Shown here: positions 1 to 7,890 of the stretch, piece after piece
How the letters are laid out: the number at the start of each line of letters is the position of its first letter
Position numbering within the stretch: position 1 is the first letter of the stretch
Origin: JANLQX01 sp043775075
GTDB taxonomy: Bacteria > Actinomycetota > Acidimicrobiia > Acidimicrobiales > JANYDT01
Direction: 5' to 3'
Assembly: GCA_043775075.1 (NCBI GenBank)
Contig: JAYVSS010000008.1
Coordinates: forward strand, 1-32,191
Length of the DNA stretch: 32,191 nt
Program-made: the position numbers and the translations under genes
The notes under the pieces: model-generated
The model's database searches: none
The model's input: only the letters and a program-made list of their open reading frames with translations
What the model was told of the DNA's origin: nothing

Positions 1-248
1 CCGTGCTGGCCACGTCGGTGGTGTGCGTACAGGCCTATGCCCTCGGTCCCCACGTCGCGGTGCAGTTTCATCCTGAGGTGACCATCGACGAGGTCACTCG
101 ATGGACCGAAGGCGACCCCGGCGGTCCGGCGTCGGCGGGAACGGATGCGCCCACGATCCTTGACCGTTTCGCTGATGAATTCCCCGCGGCGGTCGTCCGA
201 GCGAATCGCCTGTTCGATCGGTTTCTGACCCACGCCGGACTGAGCTGA
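1..248 (+). CDS. Class I glutamine amidotransferase, C-terminal fragment
   Basis: Only the last 80 or so residues are present; the gene enters from the left edge in the frame starting at base 3 and ends at TGA 246-248. The segment VAVQFHPEV is the conserved His-Pro-Glu end of the catalytic triad in class I (triad) glutamine amidotransferases, which release ammonia from glutamine for a partner synthase or act as gamma-glutamyl hydrolases. The nucleophilic Cys lies upstream of the window, so the partner reaction cannot be named; GMP-synthase-like or stand-alone GATase1 proteins are both possible. The roughly 50 residues after the HPE motif do not continue into a recognisable synthase domain, which argues for a stand-alone amidotransferase. 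It converges on the cyclophilin gene with only 14 bp between stop codons. Confidence 0.75.
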   Translation, partial: VLATSVVCVQAYALGPHVAVQFHPEVTIDEVTRWTEGDPGGPASAGTDAPTILDRFADEFPAAVVRANRLFDRFLTHAGLS

Positions 249-262
249 GCCGAGGACCCGAG

Positions 263-823
263 TCAGTCAGATTCGGTGATAGTGACTGAGTTGATGATGA
301 CGTCGGTCAACGGTCGATCGCTGCGGTCGGTCGGCACGCTTTGGATGGCCTCAATCACATCGAGACCCTTCACGACTTTGCCGAACAGGGCGTACGCCGG
401 GGGAAGACGAACGCCGCTGGGCCCGCTGATCACGAAGAACTGACTGCCGTTGGTGTTCGGACCAGCGTTGGCCATGGCCAATGAGCCAACTTCGTAGCGA
501 CCGGCCTTGGGTAGTTCGTCGGCGAATTTGTAGCCGGGACCACCACGGCCTGATCCTTCGGGATCGCCGCCCTGAAGGACGAAACCGTTGATCACCCGGT
601 GAAAGACGATGCCTTCGTAGTAGTGATAGCGCGCCAAAAAGACAAAGTTATTGACGGTTATGGGCGCACCGATCGGGTCAAGGGCGATCGTCATCTCACC
701 CATAGACGTGTCCATACTTGCCCTATATGTTTTGGCCGAATCGATACACATGGGGGGTTGAGCGGAAAATCGCTGGGTCTTTGGACTGGAACCGTCAGCG
801 GCGGGGCAGGCGGGCGTAGACAT
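263..823 (-). CDS. Cyclophilin-type peptidyl-prolyl cis-trans isomerase, no membrane anchor
   Basis: Predicted 186 residues. Cyclophilin PPIases catalyse cis-trans isomerisation of Xaa-Pro bonds. The core starts near residue 36 and carries the family blocks VNNFVFLAR, FHRVINGFVLQGGDP, GSLAMANAGPNTNGSQFF and a closing VVKGLDVIEAI. The active-site Arg is in FHRV and the Gln-Phe-Phe pocket in SQFF. The 35-residue N-terminus is polar, with no signal peptide or transmembrane helix, so a cytoplasmic location is inferred. It lies 59 bp downstream of a second cyclophilin on the same strand and shares with it the pre-core pattern CID..(K)TYRA, so the two look like a tandem duplication and probably an operon. 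The start is uncertain: the Met at residue 25 (MCIDSAK) would leave just the shared part, while the longer start has a GAGG about 12 nt upstream. Confidence 0.93.
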   Translation of the reverse strand: MSTPACPAADGSSPKTQRFSAQPPMCIDSAKTYRASMDTSMGEMTIALDPIGAPITVNNFVFLARYHYYEGIVFHRVINGFVLQGGDPEGSGRGGPGYKFADELPKAGRYEVGSLAMANAGPNTNGSQFFVISGPSGVRLPPAYALFGKVVKGLDVIEAIQSVPTDRSDRPLTDVIINSVTITESD

Positions 824-882
824 AAAATAGGAAACCTCAGGTTGTGTGGTGGTTAGATTATTGAGCGCCGAACCGAACCGAC

Positions 883-1809
883 CTATGCGGGGTCGGTGGC
901 CGATGTCTGCGCGGCGAGTCCGGGGATTCGTTTCACGGACTCACCCTTGGCCGAGATCGTGATGGTCGTGATCGTGATCCGCCTCTGGGGGGCGAGTTCT
1001 TGACCATCGGGCGTGGGCTGCACGCCGAGGGCATTGATGGCGTCGAGCGTCTTTGTACCTTTCACGACGCGGGCGAAGATCGTCGAGGTGTTGGGAATGT
1101 TTTCGCCGTTCTTTCCCGTTACGACGAAGAACTGGCTCCCGTTTTGGTTGGCCCCGGAATTGGCCATCGCCACGGTTCCAACTTTGAACGATGCATTGGC
1201 CGAAAGCTCGTCGCTAATGACATAGCCGGGACCACCGGTCCCGTTGGCCTTCGGGTCTCCCCCCTGGACAATAAAATTCGGAATGACACGATGAAACGAG
1301 AGGCCGTTGTAGAAGCCTTTGCGGGACAGGAAGACAAAACTATTCACTGTTTTGGGGGCGCGTTTTTGGTCGAGTTCGATGGTGAACTCCCCCTCACTCG
1401 TGGTGATGGTCGCCCGGTATGTGGCCTTTGGGTCGATGCAGTCCACGGGGGCTGTGGCAAACACCCGTTCGCCGGTATGCGTCGCGTCGGGAAGCGGACA
1501 GCCCGACGAGGCTGGCGAGGCTGGCGAGGCTGGCGAGGCTGGCGAGGCTGGCGACGGAGCGGCGGTGGTGCTCGCCACGATTGTCGTGGCGGCCGTGGAG
1601 GCAGCAACGGAACTATCGCCCACGCCCGTATCGCCAAGGCCGACGGTGAGCGTGGGAGCCACCACATCTCCGGTGGCGGACGCATCCTTTGAAAGCGAAA
1701 CGGCGCTCGCCGCTCCCAGTCCGAGCAGACCGACTATTGCGCCCGCGGCGAGTCTTCCGCCGATTCCGGGCGAACGATGGTCGTCTGAGTTCCCCGCAGT
1801 CGCCTTCAC
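883..1809 (-). CDS. Membrane-anchored cyclophilin-type peptidyl-prolyl cis-trans isomerase
   Basis: Predicted 308 residues. The N-terminus has a short polar stretch, then a hydrophobic helix at about residues 17-40 (AAGAIVGLLGLGAASAVSL) that fits a signal anchor. A Ser/Thr/Ala/Pro-rich linker of about 60 residues follows and contains five Ser-Pro-Ala repeats. The cyclophilin domain starts near residue 128 with conserved VNSFVFLSR, FHRVIPNFIVQGGDP and GTVAMANSGANQNGSQFF. Arg and the Gln-Phe-Phe pocket residues are intact, so isomerase activity is expected outside the cytoplasmic membrane. It is the upstream partner of the anchorless cyclophilin (59 bp gap). It diverges from the LytM gene, with about 70 bp between the starts. 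About 30 residues after the core are not recognisable. Confidence 0.93.
   Translation of the reverse strand: MKATAGNSDDHRSPGIGGRLAAGAIVGLLGLGAASAVSLSKDASATGDVVAPTLTVGLGDTGVGDSSVAASTAATTIVASTTAAPSPASPASPASPASPASSGCPLPDATHTGERVFATAPVDCIDPKATYRATITTSEGEFTIELDQKRAPKTVNSFVFLSRKGFYNGLSFHRVIPNFIVQGGDPKANGTGGPGYVISDELSANASFKVGTVAMANSGANQNGSQFFVVTGKNGENIPNTSTIFARVVKGTKTLDAINALGVQPTPDGQELAPQRRITITTITISAKGESVKRIPGLAAQTSATDPA
1511..1555. repeat. 9-bp tandem repeat, five copies, in cyclophilin linker
   Basis: Unit GCTGGCGAG repeated five times (the last copy ends GAC). Read on the minus strand it encodes the Ser-Pro-Ala repeats in the linker of the anchored cyclophilin. Because the unit is three codons, copy-number changes would alter linker length without breaking the frame. 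Confidence 0.95.
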
Positions 1810-1880
1810 GCAATCGACATTACTGGCCGAGACCCCCGATTCGGTGGCTTCTCGCAGGTACCATAGGCACTGTCCGTCCG

Positions 1881-3518
1881 ATGATCACACCAGACGGTTT
1901 TCTCCTCTCCATGGCTCAGCGCAGAGCTTCACCCCTGTTTGGACGGCACGTCCCGCGATGGCTGCTGCCATCTGTGATGGTTGGCGCGCTCGGATTCCCC
2001 GCCATGGTGGCGGCCCAGGCTGATGGTCCGACCACGTCGGAACCGGCGCCGACCGAGGCGACCACGGTGGCTCCGACCGTTGGCAGGCCACCCTCCACCG
2101 CCGCGCCCGTCGTCACGCCCCCGTCGCTGGCCCCGATCGTTGTACCGGCGGCGACTGTGGCCACGCTTCCGCCCCCGGCGACGGTCCCCGTCGAAGTGGT
2201 TTCCACCACGACGACTGTCGACCCCACGGCCTCCACCATCACATCGACATCGACGACCACCAGTTCCTCCACCACGATCCCGGTGGTCCTCCACGACGAC
2301 GCCAGCGAGGAAGTGAGCATCGACGAACAGCCGCCGGCCTTCAAACCCGTGCTGCCCCCCTCACTGGTGATCCCTCCCCGCAACATCACGTTGGAAAAGG
2401 CCATCGCTCGGCTCACCGAGCAGCAACGAAAGATCGTCGACCAGGCCCAGAAGCAGTCCGACGCCGCCACCGAGCGCATTGCCCAGGCCGAGCGCGATCT
2501 CGATGCCCTATTGCTGAAGGAAGACGCCCTCAAGCTGCGTCGTCAAACGCTCCTGCAGACAAAGGAGGGAACGGCGATCAAGGTCCGCCTCCGGGCGCTT
2601 CGGCTCTATGCGGGCGAGAGCGTGGCTGATCTTGATGTCCTCCTGCAGTCCGCAGATGCCAACGAACTGGCGCGCAACGTCGACATCATCAATGCCGCCC
2701 AGAAGCGCGACACCGATCTCCTCGCCACGTTCCACGATGCCGAGGCTGCCCTCGATGCCAATACGGCGGAACTGGCCGCCCTCACCGAAACGAAACGCAC
2801 GGAGATCGAGTCGTTGATCGTGGAGCAGGAAGTGCTCGGTGAATCGTTGGCCACGCTGCAGGAACAACTGAGTTTCGTGCTCAGCGGTCAGGCCATCGCC
2901 GTCGGTGGGTTTGTGTTCCCGGTAGGGGCGCCGTTCAACTTCGCCAGCACGTTCGGGGCGCCTCGTATGGTCGGGACGAAATATGAACACACCCATCAGG
3001 GCAATGACATCTTCGCCACCGCCGGTACTCCGCTGTACGCCACCAGCCGCGGGGTCATCGCCCGCAAGGCCGTGGCCGTGCTCGGCGGGAACAAGCTGTG
3101 GCTCGTGGCCGCCGACGGGACGCAGTATTACTACGCCCATCTCACGGCATACGCCGAGGGCATCGAAGACGGCAGCGTGGTCGAAGCGGGCCAGGTCATT
3201 GGGTACGTTGGCGATACCGGCAACGCCAAGGGCACTCCACCCCATGTACATTTTGAGATCCATCCGGCCGGCGGACCGGCCATCGATCCCTATCCGATTC
3301 TTGATGCCGTCCGCCGATCGGACTCCACCCGCCTGCTCGCCGCGGCCAAGGCCCTCACCGTCACCACCACGACCACCCTGCCCCCGGGCTCCGGCGTCGC
3401 CGGCGTGGGCGTCACGGGTGAGTATGCGCTTGGTCCCGTCGACGCCTCGGCCGCCGGACCGGCCCCCACCTCCACGGTCGCTATCGCCCCGACCGCGGTG
3501 CCGAAGACGACGAACTGA
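1881..3518 (+). CDS. Secreted M23/LytM peptidase-domain protein with coiled coil
   Basis: About 545 residues from ATG 1881; ATG 1911 is an alternative. Any start upstream of 1810 would overlap the divergent cyclophilin gene. A basic N-terminus and hydrophobic stretch (WLLPSVMVGALGFPAMVAA) form a signal peptide or anchor. A roughly 120-residue Thr/Pro/Ser/Val-rich segment follows, then an alpha-helical coiled coil (about residues 170-330) like those of EnvC/NlpD-type hydrolases. The C-terminal LytM domain keeps its zinc ligands: H372 and D376 in HQGND, and H457 in HVHF. Family members cleave peptidoglycan cross-bridges or activate amidases during division. All metal ligands are present, so a true endopeptidase is plausible. 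The tail is again Thr/Pro-rich. Repetitive Thr codons (ACC/ACG runs near 2200-2280) make this stretch low-complexity. Confidence 0.9.
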   Translation: MITPDGFLLSMAQRRASPLFGRHVPRWLLPSVMVGALGFPAMVAAQADGPTTSEPAPTEATTVAPTVGRPPSTAAPVVTPPSLAPIVVPAATVATLPPPATVPVEVVSTTTTVDPTASTITSTSTTTSSSTTIPVVLHDDASEEVSIDEQPPAFKPVLPPSLVIPPRNITLEKAIARLTEQQRKIVDQAQKQSDAATERIAQAERDLDALLLKEDALKLRRQTLLQTKEGTAIKVRLRALRLYAGESVADLDVLLQSADANELARNVDIINAAQKRDTDLLATFHDAEAALDANTAELAALTETKRTEIESLIVEQEVLGESLATLQEQLSFVLSGQAIAVGGFVFPVGAPFNFASTFGAPRMVGTKYEHTHQGNDIFATAGTPLYATSRGVIARKAVAVLGGNKLWLVAADGTQYYYAHLTAYAEGIEDGSVVEAGQVIGYVGDTGNAKGTPPHVHFEIHPAGGPAIDPYPILDAVRRSDSTRLLAAAKALTVTTTTTLPPGSGVAGVGVTGEYALGPVDASAAGPAPTSTVAIAPTAVPKTTN

Positions 3519-3631
3519 CGAGCGCCGACCCGACCACGAGTCAAGCGTCGGTCCAATTTCGGACAATCGTCGTCCGTTGTTCGTCTATTGAGGCGTGCTG
3601 GTCGGCTCGGCGCGGGTAGCGTTTTCTCCCT

Positions 3632-4897
3632 GTGGCTCTCATTGTGCAGAAGTTCGGCGGCTCGTCGGTCGCTGATCCTGAGCGGATTCGTACCGTGGCC
3701 GACCATGTGGCGCGCACCGTGCGTCGAGGCAACCAGGTCGTGGTCGCGGTGTCGGCGATGGGCAAGACCACCGACGATCTGATCCGCCTAGCTAATGCGG
3801 TTCTCACCTCCTCGAACGGCACGATTGAGAAGGCCACGAGGAAGGGCGAAGTCCCGATCAAGGGCGATACCCGCGAGATGGACATGCTGCTCACCACCGG
3901 TGAACGCATCTCCGCCGCCCTCCTGGCGATGGCCATTGATGATCTGGGCGTTCGGGCGGCGAGTTTCACCGGCTCCCAAGCGGGCATCGTGACCGACACT
4001 CGCCACGGACGAGCCAAGATCCTTGAGGTTCGGGCGGATAGGTTGCGTGAAGCGCTGGCCAACGGGCAGGTCCCGGTGGTCGCCGGGTTCCAGGGAGTGT
4101 CAACCGACCGCGACGTGACCACGCTCGGCCGTGGAGGCTCCGACACGACCGCCGTGGCACTGGCGGCGGCGCTCGGAGCCGACGAGTGCGAGATATACAC
4201 CGACGTTCCCGGTGTGTTTTCCGCCGACCCGCGGGTCGCGCCGAAGGCCCGTCGGCTCAAGACCATCTCGCATGAGGAAATGCTGGAAATGGCGGCCAGC
4301 GGCTCGGGCGTGTTGGCCTTACGGGCCGTGCAGTTCGCCGCCACCCACGGCGTGCGGTTGCAGGTTCGCTCCAGCTTCACCTGGGAGCCGGGCACCGTCA
4401 TTACTCAGGAGGATCCGTCCATGGAACAAGCAGTTGTCGCAGCCGTTACCCACGACACGTCGGAGGCCAAAGTCACCGTGGTCGCCGTGCCCGATCGACC
4501 CGGCATTGCCGCCCGATTGTTCCGGTCGTTGGCCGATCGAGGCGTCAACGTGGACATGATCGTGCAGAACACCTCCCACGACGACACCACCGACATCTCG
4601 TTCACCGTACCGAAGTCGGATCTGGCTTCAGCGATGGAAGTATGCGCGCCTATTGCTTCCGATATCGGGGCGCGTCAGGTCACCAACGATTCGACGATCG
4701 CTCGCGTGTCGATCGTTGGTGCGGGCATGAAGACCAACCCCGGAGTGTCCGCCACGATGTTTGAAACCCTGTCGTCGAACGGAATCAATATCCAGATGAT
4801 TTCCACCTCCACCATTCGCCTGTCGTGTGTGATCGACGCCGACCGGGTGGAAGATGCGGTGCAGGTGTTGCACACGGCGTTCGGGCTAGATATCTAG
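3632..4897 (+). CDS. lysC: Aspartate kinase, alpha subunit
   Basis: 421 residues from GTG 3632. It phosphorylates aspartate, the committed step toward lysine/diaminopimelate, threonine and methionine, in the cytoplasm. The N-terminal kinase domain begins VQKFGGSSVAD (ATP-binding KFGGSS) and contains LLTTGERISAALLA, GRGGSDTTAVALAAAL and the YTDVPGVFSADPR block. Two C-terminal ACT domains (about residues 265-421) form the regulatory part, where lysine/threonine feedback normally acts. Length and organisation match actinobacterial enzymes with alpha2beta2 architecture. The beta subunit probably comes from an internal start at 4421 (separate entry). The semialdehyde dehydrogenase gene follows 517 bp downstream, an unusually wide gap for this pair. 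Confidence 0.98.
   Translation: MALIVQKFGGSSVADPERIRTVADHVARTVRRGNQVVVAVSAMGKTTDDLIRLANAVLTSSNGTIEKATRKGEVPIKGDTREMDMLLTTGERISAALLAMAIDDLGVRAASFTGSQAGIVTDTRHGRAKILEVRADRLREALANGQVPVVAGFQGVSTDRDVTTLGRGGSDTTAVALAAALGADECEIYTDVPGVFSADPRVAPKARRLKTISHEEMLEMAASGSGVLALRAVQFAATHGVRLQVRSSFTWEPGTVITQEDPSMEQAVVAAVTHDTSEAKVTVVAVPDRPGIAARLFRSLADRGVNVDMIVQNTSHDDTTDISFTVPKSDLASAMEVCAPIASDIGARQVTNDSTIARVSIVGAGMKTNPGVSATMFETLSSNGINIQMISTSTIRLSCVIDADRVEDAVQVLHTAFGLDI
4407..4412 (+). promoter_or_regulatory. Internal ribosome binding site inside lysC
   Basis: A perfect AGGAGG lies 8 nt before an in-frame ATG at 4421. It is much stronger than the site in front of the full-length gene and sits exactly at the catalytic/regulatory domain junction. 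It therefore decides an internal translation start. Confidence 0.75.
4421..4897 (+). CDS. lysC: Aspartate kinase beta (regulatory) subunit from internal start
   Basis: 158 residues, same frame and stop as lysC, beginning MEQAVVAAVTHDTSEAKVTV. It contains the two ACT domains and none of the kinase domain. Corynebacterium and Bacillus aspartokinases are known to make such a subunit from an in-frame internal start, and from memory the corynebacterial one begins with a similar MEEAVL...SEAKVTV sequence. The AGGAGG at 4407-4412 with ideal spacing supports the same arrangement here. It would pair with the alpha subunit in a heterotetramer that binds feedback amino acids at ACT interfaces. Separate production has not been shown. 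Confidence 0.7.
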   Translation: MEQAVVAAVTHDTSEAKVTVVAVPDRPGIAARLFRSLADRGVNVDMIVQNTSHDDTTDISFTVPKSDLASAMEVCAPIASDIGARQVTNDSTIARVSIVGAGMKTNPGVSATMFETLSSNGINIQMISTSTIRLSCVIDADRVEDAVQVLHTAFGLDI

Positions 4898-5414
4898 GCC
4901 GTACCCGTTTATATTTTTGCTGCCAGATTTCTGGGCCGGCCGGTCATCGTAATCTCTGGGGAACGACTGGGGTGGGAAAAAACCGACCTCGTTCGCCGGC
5001 TGGTGAAATTTCAAACGCCCTTTCACGCCGATTTCCCCCCGGAGCAGGTGGCCCGCTTCGGGCACGTGCATCCCATCTGTCGCTCGCTGAAGCGCGTGCG
5101 TTTCAGCCGCTCATTGGCCGAGAACTGCGTCGGATTGGGAAGCGAACGAAGGCTGCCACGAGGATCACGTGCACCCTGAATTCGTCGATTGACGCCTTGG
5201 GCATTGTCGCCCGAGTGGAACCCGAAGGTCATCTCCACGTGCCGCGCTCTACGGCGCACATCGGCCGAGGTCGGGCCGTCAGCGTGGTGAGGGGCCGACC
5301 GGAGTCGTTAACACCGCGAAGAATTTAATTTCCGTCCCTCCCGGTGGCGGGTCGTGGGATCATGGACGCGCCCGGAGAGCAGTCCTTTGGGCTTTTCGAG
5401 AGAGTGACGCACCC
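4898..5414. other. 517-bp gap between lysC and asd without a supported gene
   Basis: No open frame here has a convincing start, ribosome binding site or family motif. The frame of lysC stays open after its TAG and reads fairly protein-like for about 85 codons (4898-5180), but it has no good start codon. An A/T-rich patch at 5320-5335 could hold the asd promoter. I saw no strong terminator. Confidence 0.6.
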
Positions 5415-6455
5415 ATGCGTATCGGAGTTGTTGGAGCGACCGGCATGGTCGGCGAGGCCATGCGCGAAATCTTGGAAGAGCGGAACTTCCCGGCCGATGA
5501 GGTCCGGTTCTTCGCGTCCGCCCGGTCCGCTGGCAAGAAGCTCAAATTCCGCGGCGTCGACATCACGGTGGAAGACGCCGACACCGCGGATTTCTCCCAA
5601 ATCGATATCGCCCTGTTCTCCGCCGGTGCGTCGACCTCCAAGGCCCTCGCTCCCAAGGTGGCGGCGCAGGGGGCGTTGGTGGTGGACAACTCCAGCGCCT
5701 GGCGCATGGATGACGATGTGCCGTTGGTGGTCAGCGAGGTCAATCCGCACGCCCTCGATCACATGCGCAAGGGCATCGTGGCCAACCCCAACTGCACCAC
5801 GATGGCGGCCATGCCGGTCCTCGCACCGCTGCACGCTGAAGCCGGTCTGATTAAGCTGATTACCGCCACCTACCAGGCGGTTTCCGGTGGAGGCGTGGCC
5901 GGCGTGGCGGAACTGGAGAACCAAGTCCGCAAGATCGCCGACGACTCGGCCCGTCTTGCGGTGCGCGGCGACGCGTTGGACATCCCGGCGTCGCAGAAGT
6001 ACATCAAGCCGATTGCGTTCAACGTGCTGCCCTACGCCGGGGTGTACGCCACGGACATCTACGAAGGCGACGAGGGCTGGACCGACGAAGAGCTCAAGCT
6101 CCGCAACGAATCCCGCAAGATCCTGGAGATTCCCGGCCTAAAAGTGGCCGGGACCTGCGTCCGGGTCCCCGTTTATACCGGGCACTCGCTGTCGATCCAC
6201 GCCGAGTTCTCCCGCGAGATTTCTGTCGATCGGGCCATTGAACTGCTCGGCGCGGCGCCCGGCGTTGAGCTGATGGACGTGCCGACCCCGCTAGACGCGG
6301 CGGGCAACGACCCGGCGTACGTGGGACGCATTCGCCGGGATCCAACCGTGGACCACGGTCTGGTGTTGTTCATCTCCAACGACAACCTGCGTAAAGGCGC
6401 CGCCCTCAACGCGGTACAAATCGCCGAACTGCTCGCCGCCCGCCTCTCCCGGTAG
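5415..6455 (+). CDS. asd: Aspartate-semialdehyde dehydrogenase
   Basis: 346 residues from ATG 5415. It reduces aspartyl phosphate to aspartate semialdehyde with NADPH, the second step of the aspartate pathway. The N-terminal Rossmann motif is GVVGATGMVG. The catalytic Cys is C127 in NPNCTT, and the substrate-binding Arg and catalytic His are R250 and H257 in the CVRVPVYTGHS block. The SGGGVAGVAEL loop and full length agree with the family. The product feeds diaminopimelate synthesis, which suits the envelope genes around it. It shares strand and pathway with lysC but is far enough away to have its own promoter. It converges with the MFS gene; a 16-bp tandem repeat lies between and overlaps the MFS stop. 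Confidence 0.98.
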   Translation: MRIGVVGATGMVGEAMREILEERNFPADEVRFFASARSAGKKLKFRGVDITVEDADTADFSQIDIALFSAGASTSKALAPKVAAQGALVVDNSSAWRMDDDVPLVVSEVNPHALDHMRKGIVANPNCTTMAAMPVLAPLHAEAGLIKLITATYQAVSGGGVAGVAELENQVRKIADDSARLAVRGDALDIPASQKYIKPIAFNVLPYAGVYATDIYEGDEGWTDEELKLRNESRKILEIPGLKVAGTCVRVPVYTGHSLSIHAEFSREISVDRAIELLGAAPGVELMDVPTPLDAAGNDPAYVGRIRRDPTVDHGLVLFISNDNLRKGAALNAVQIAELLAARLSR

Positions 6456-6468
6456 CTGCCCCTGCTCG

Positions 6469-6516
6469 GCTCGCCATTACCGCCGCTCGCCATTACAGCC
6501 GCTCGCCATTACAGCC
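6469..6516. repeat. 16-bp tandem repeat, three copies, over the MFS stop codon
   Basis: Three head-to-tail copies of GCTCGCCATTACAGCC (first copy ends CCGCC) follow the asd stop. The third copy contains the TTA that is the TAA stop of the convergent MFS gene, and the other two copies carry the same TTA in the region past the gene end. It looks like duplication of a gene's 3' end by slippage. Confidence 0.9.
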
Positions 6517-7699
6517 GCTGGCTATAGCGACGGAACTTGATCCACAGCAGTGCGTCGTAGGCCAGTTTCATGGCGCCTCCAATGACCAGGGGCCAGCCGA
6601 AGGTGCTCTTGGTCAAGAGCCAGCCCCCGAGCAGCGGCGTGCTGGCGGTGGCGATACTGCGGGGCAGGTTGGTGAAGGCGGCGGCGGCGCTGCGCTCTTC
6701 CGGCTCCACCAGCGACATCACAAACGCCACCCGCGGCGGCACGTCGAGTTGAGAGAGCAGCGCCCGTACGCCGAGGCACACCACCGCCACCTGGGGATTG
6801 GGAGCAAAGGCGGCGGCAATGACCAGCACATTGGCTGGGGCGTGGGTCAGCGCCATGGTCTCGACGAGGCCGAACCGGGCCGAGAGCCGGGGCGCGAGAA
6901 GGGCTGAGGCGGCTGAACACAGAGACATGAGGCCAAGTACGGCGCCGATCTTGCCGAGGGTGAAGTCGAAACGCCGCTGCAGCCACAGGGCGATGAGCGT
7001 GTTGACGACCATGCCCCCGCCGGCGGAATCGAGGGCGAACACCGCCGTGAGCCGACGAATGATGCCCCGAGACGGTCCTAGACGGCTCGGATTGGTAATC
7101 GATGTCGATCGGGCTCGACGCATCGTGGGGACGTAGACGGCGAGCACGATCAGTCCGAGCGCGCCGTAGACGAGGGCGCTGAAGGCCGTTCCGTTCGTCG
7201 CCACAAAGCCGATTCGGCGACCGAGTTGGGCGATTGACCCGGCGAGAAATGCCCCGGCGGAGGCGCCAGCCGAAGCCACGAGGGCGAACCGGGCCAGGGC
7301 CCGGGTGCGAGCGGTTCCCTCCTCGGCCGCGCTCACGATGGTCTGTTCGGCCGGGAGGAACGGTGACACGTCGCCGCTCGATGGATTGAGCGGGCCGATA
7401 ATGGAGATGGCCAGCAGCGCCCCGAGGGCTCCGGTGGCGGCGAATGTCAGCCCGGTGGCGACCATCAAGACCGACATGACGACGAGCACCCGCTGCGGCC
7501 GCAGCACTCGGGGGAAGCGGCTGACCAGCACCAAGTTGGTAGCCGAACCGAGGAGGGTGGCGGTGGTCACGAGGCCGACCGTGCGACCGTTGAAGCCCCG
7601 CGAGAAGAGCAGGGGCGTGAGGCTGGCCGACATGATCCCGTCGCCAAGCGCCCGAATGCCCCTTGTGACCAGCATCGACTTCGACGCACCAGGGGACAC
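6509..7699 (-). CDS. Major facilitator superfamily transporter
   Basis: 396 residues, highly hydrophobic, with about 12 predicted membrane segments in two halves split by a charged loop near residues 190-215 (PTMRRARSTSITNPSRLGPSR). Early in the sequence, FSRGFNGRTVGLVTTATLLGSATNLVLVSRFPR resembles the MFS motif-A loop between helices 2 and 3, with a similar FGLVET-type loop in the second half. Substrate is unknown; drug efflux and metabolite export are both possible, and no family-specific motif is visible. It lies downstream of the MazG-like gene on the same strand (191 bp gap containing short repeats). Confidence 0.85.
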   Translation of the reverse strand: MSPGASKSMLVTRGIRALGDGIMSASLTPLLFSRGFNGRTVGLVTTATLLGSATNLVLVSRFPRVLRPQRVLVVMSVLMVATGLTFAATGALGALLAISIIGPLNPSSGDVSPFLPAEQTIVSAAEEGTARTRALARFALVASAGASAGAFLAGSIAQLGRRIGFVATNGTAFSALVYGALGLIVLAVYVPTMRRARSTSITNPSRLGPSRGIIRRLTAVFALDSAGGGMVVNTLIALWLQRRFDFTLGKIGAVLGLMSLCSAASALLAPRLSARFGLVETMALTHAPANVLVIAAAFAPNPQVAVVCLGVRALLSQLDVPPRVAFVMSLVEPEERSAAAAFTNLPRSIATASTPLLGGWLLTKSTFGWPLVIGGAMKLAYDALLWIKFRRYSQRL

Positions 7700-7733
7700 G
7701 CGGCCACCCTAGGCGGGCCCGCCCTGAGGCGTT

Positions 7734-7814
7734 CGTCGCCCAGGACGGGTCGATCCGTCGCCCAGGACGACCATTTCCGGGTCGGGTTGGTGTTTGTTCG
7801 GTCATCCTGGGCGG
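7734..7814. repeat. Short direct and inverted repeats upstream of the MFS gene
   Basis: CGTCGCCCAGGACG occurs at 7734-7747 and again at 7756-7769 (22-bp period). An inverted relative, ATCCTGGGCG, lies at 7804-7813 and a further ATCCTGG shortly after. They lie just upstream of the MFS start at 7699, where operators would be expected, but no known regulator motif is recognised. Confidence 0.5.
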
Positions 7815-7890
7815 TCAATCGTGCGATCCTGGAAGATCTGCGCCGTGCAGTTTGCCCGTCCGGTGCACCGAGGTTAGGGGGCGAAATGGC

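Noticed and set aside
2508..3566. Long minus-strand frame (352 codons) opposite the LytM gene
   Set aside because: Antisense shadow of a gene with clear zinc ligands and coiled coil; its translation is Arg/Gly-rich and motif-free.
4825..5328. Frame of 167 codons overlapping the lysC end
   Set aside because: No ribosome binding site, no family motif, and the start is inside lysC; composition looks like a shadow frame.
6522..7805. Long minus-strand frame (427 codons) within the MFS gene
   Set aside because: It is a frame-shifted reading of the transporter; the product is Arg/Pro-rich with no membrane segments.
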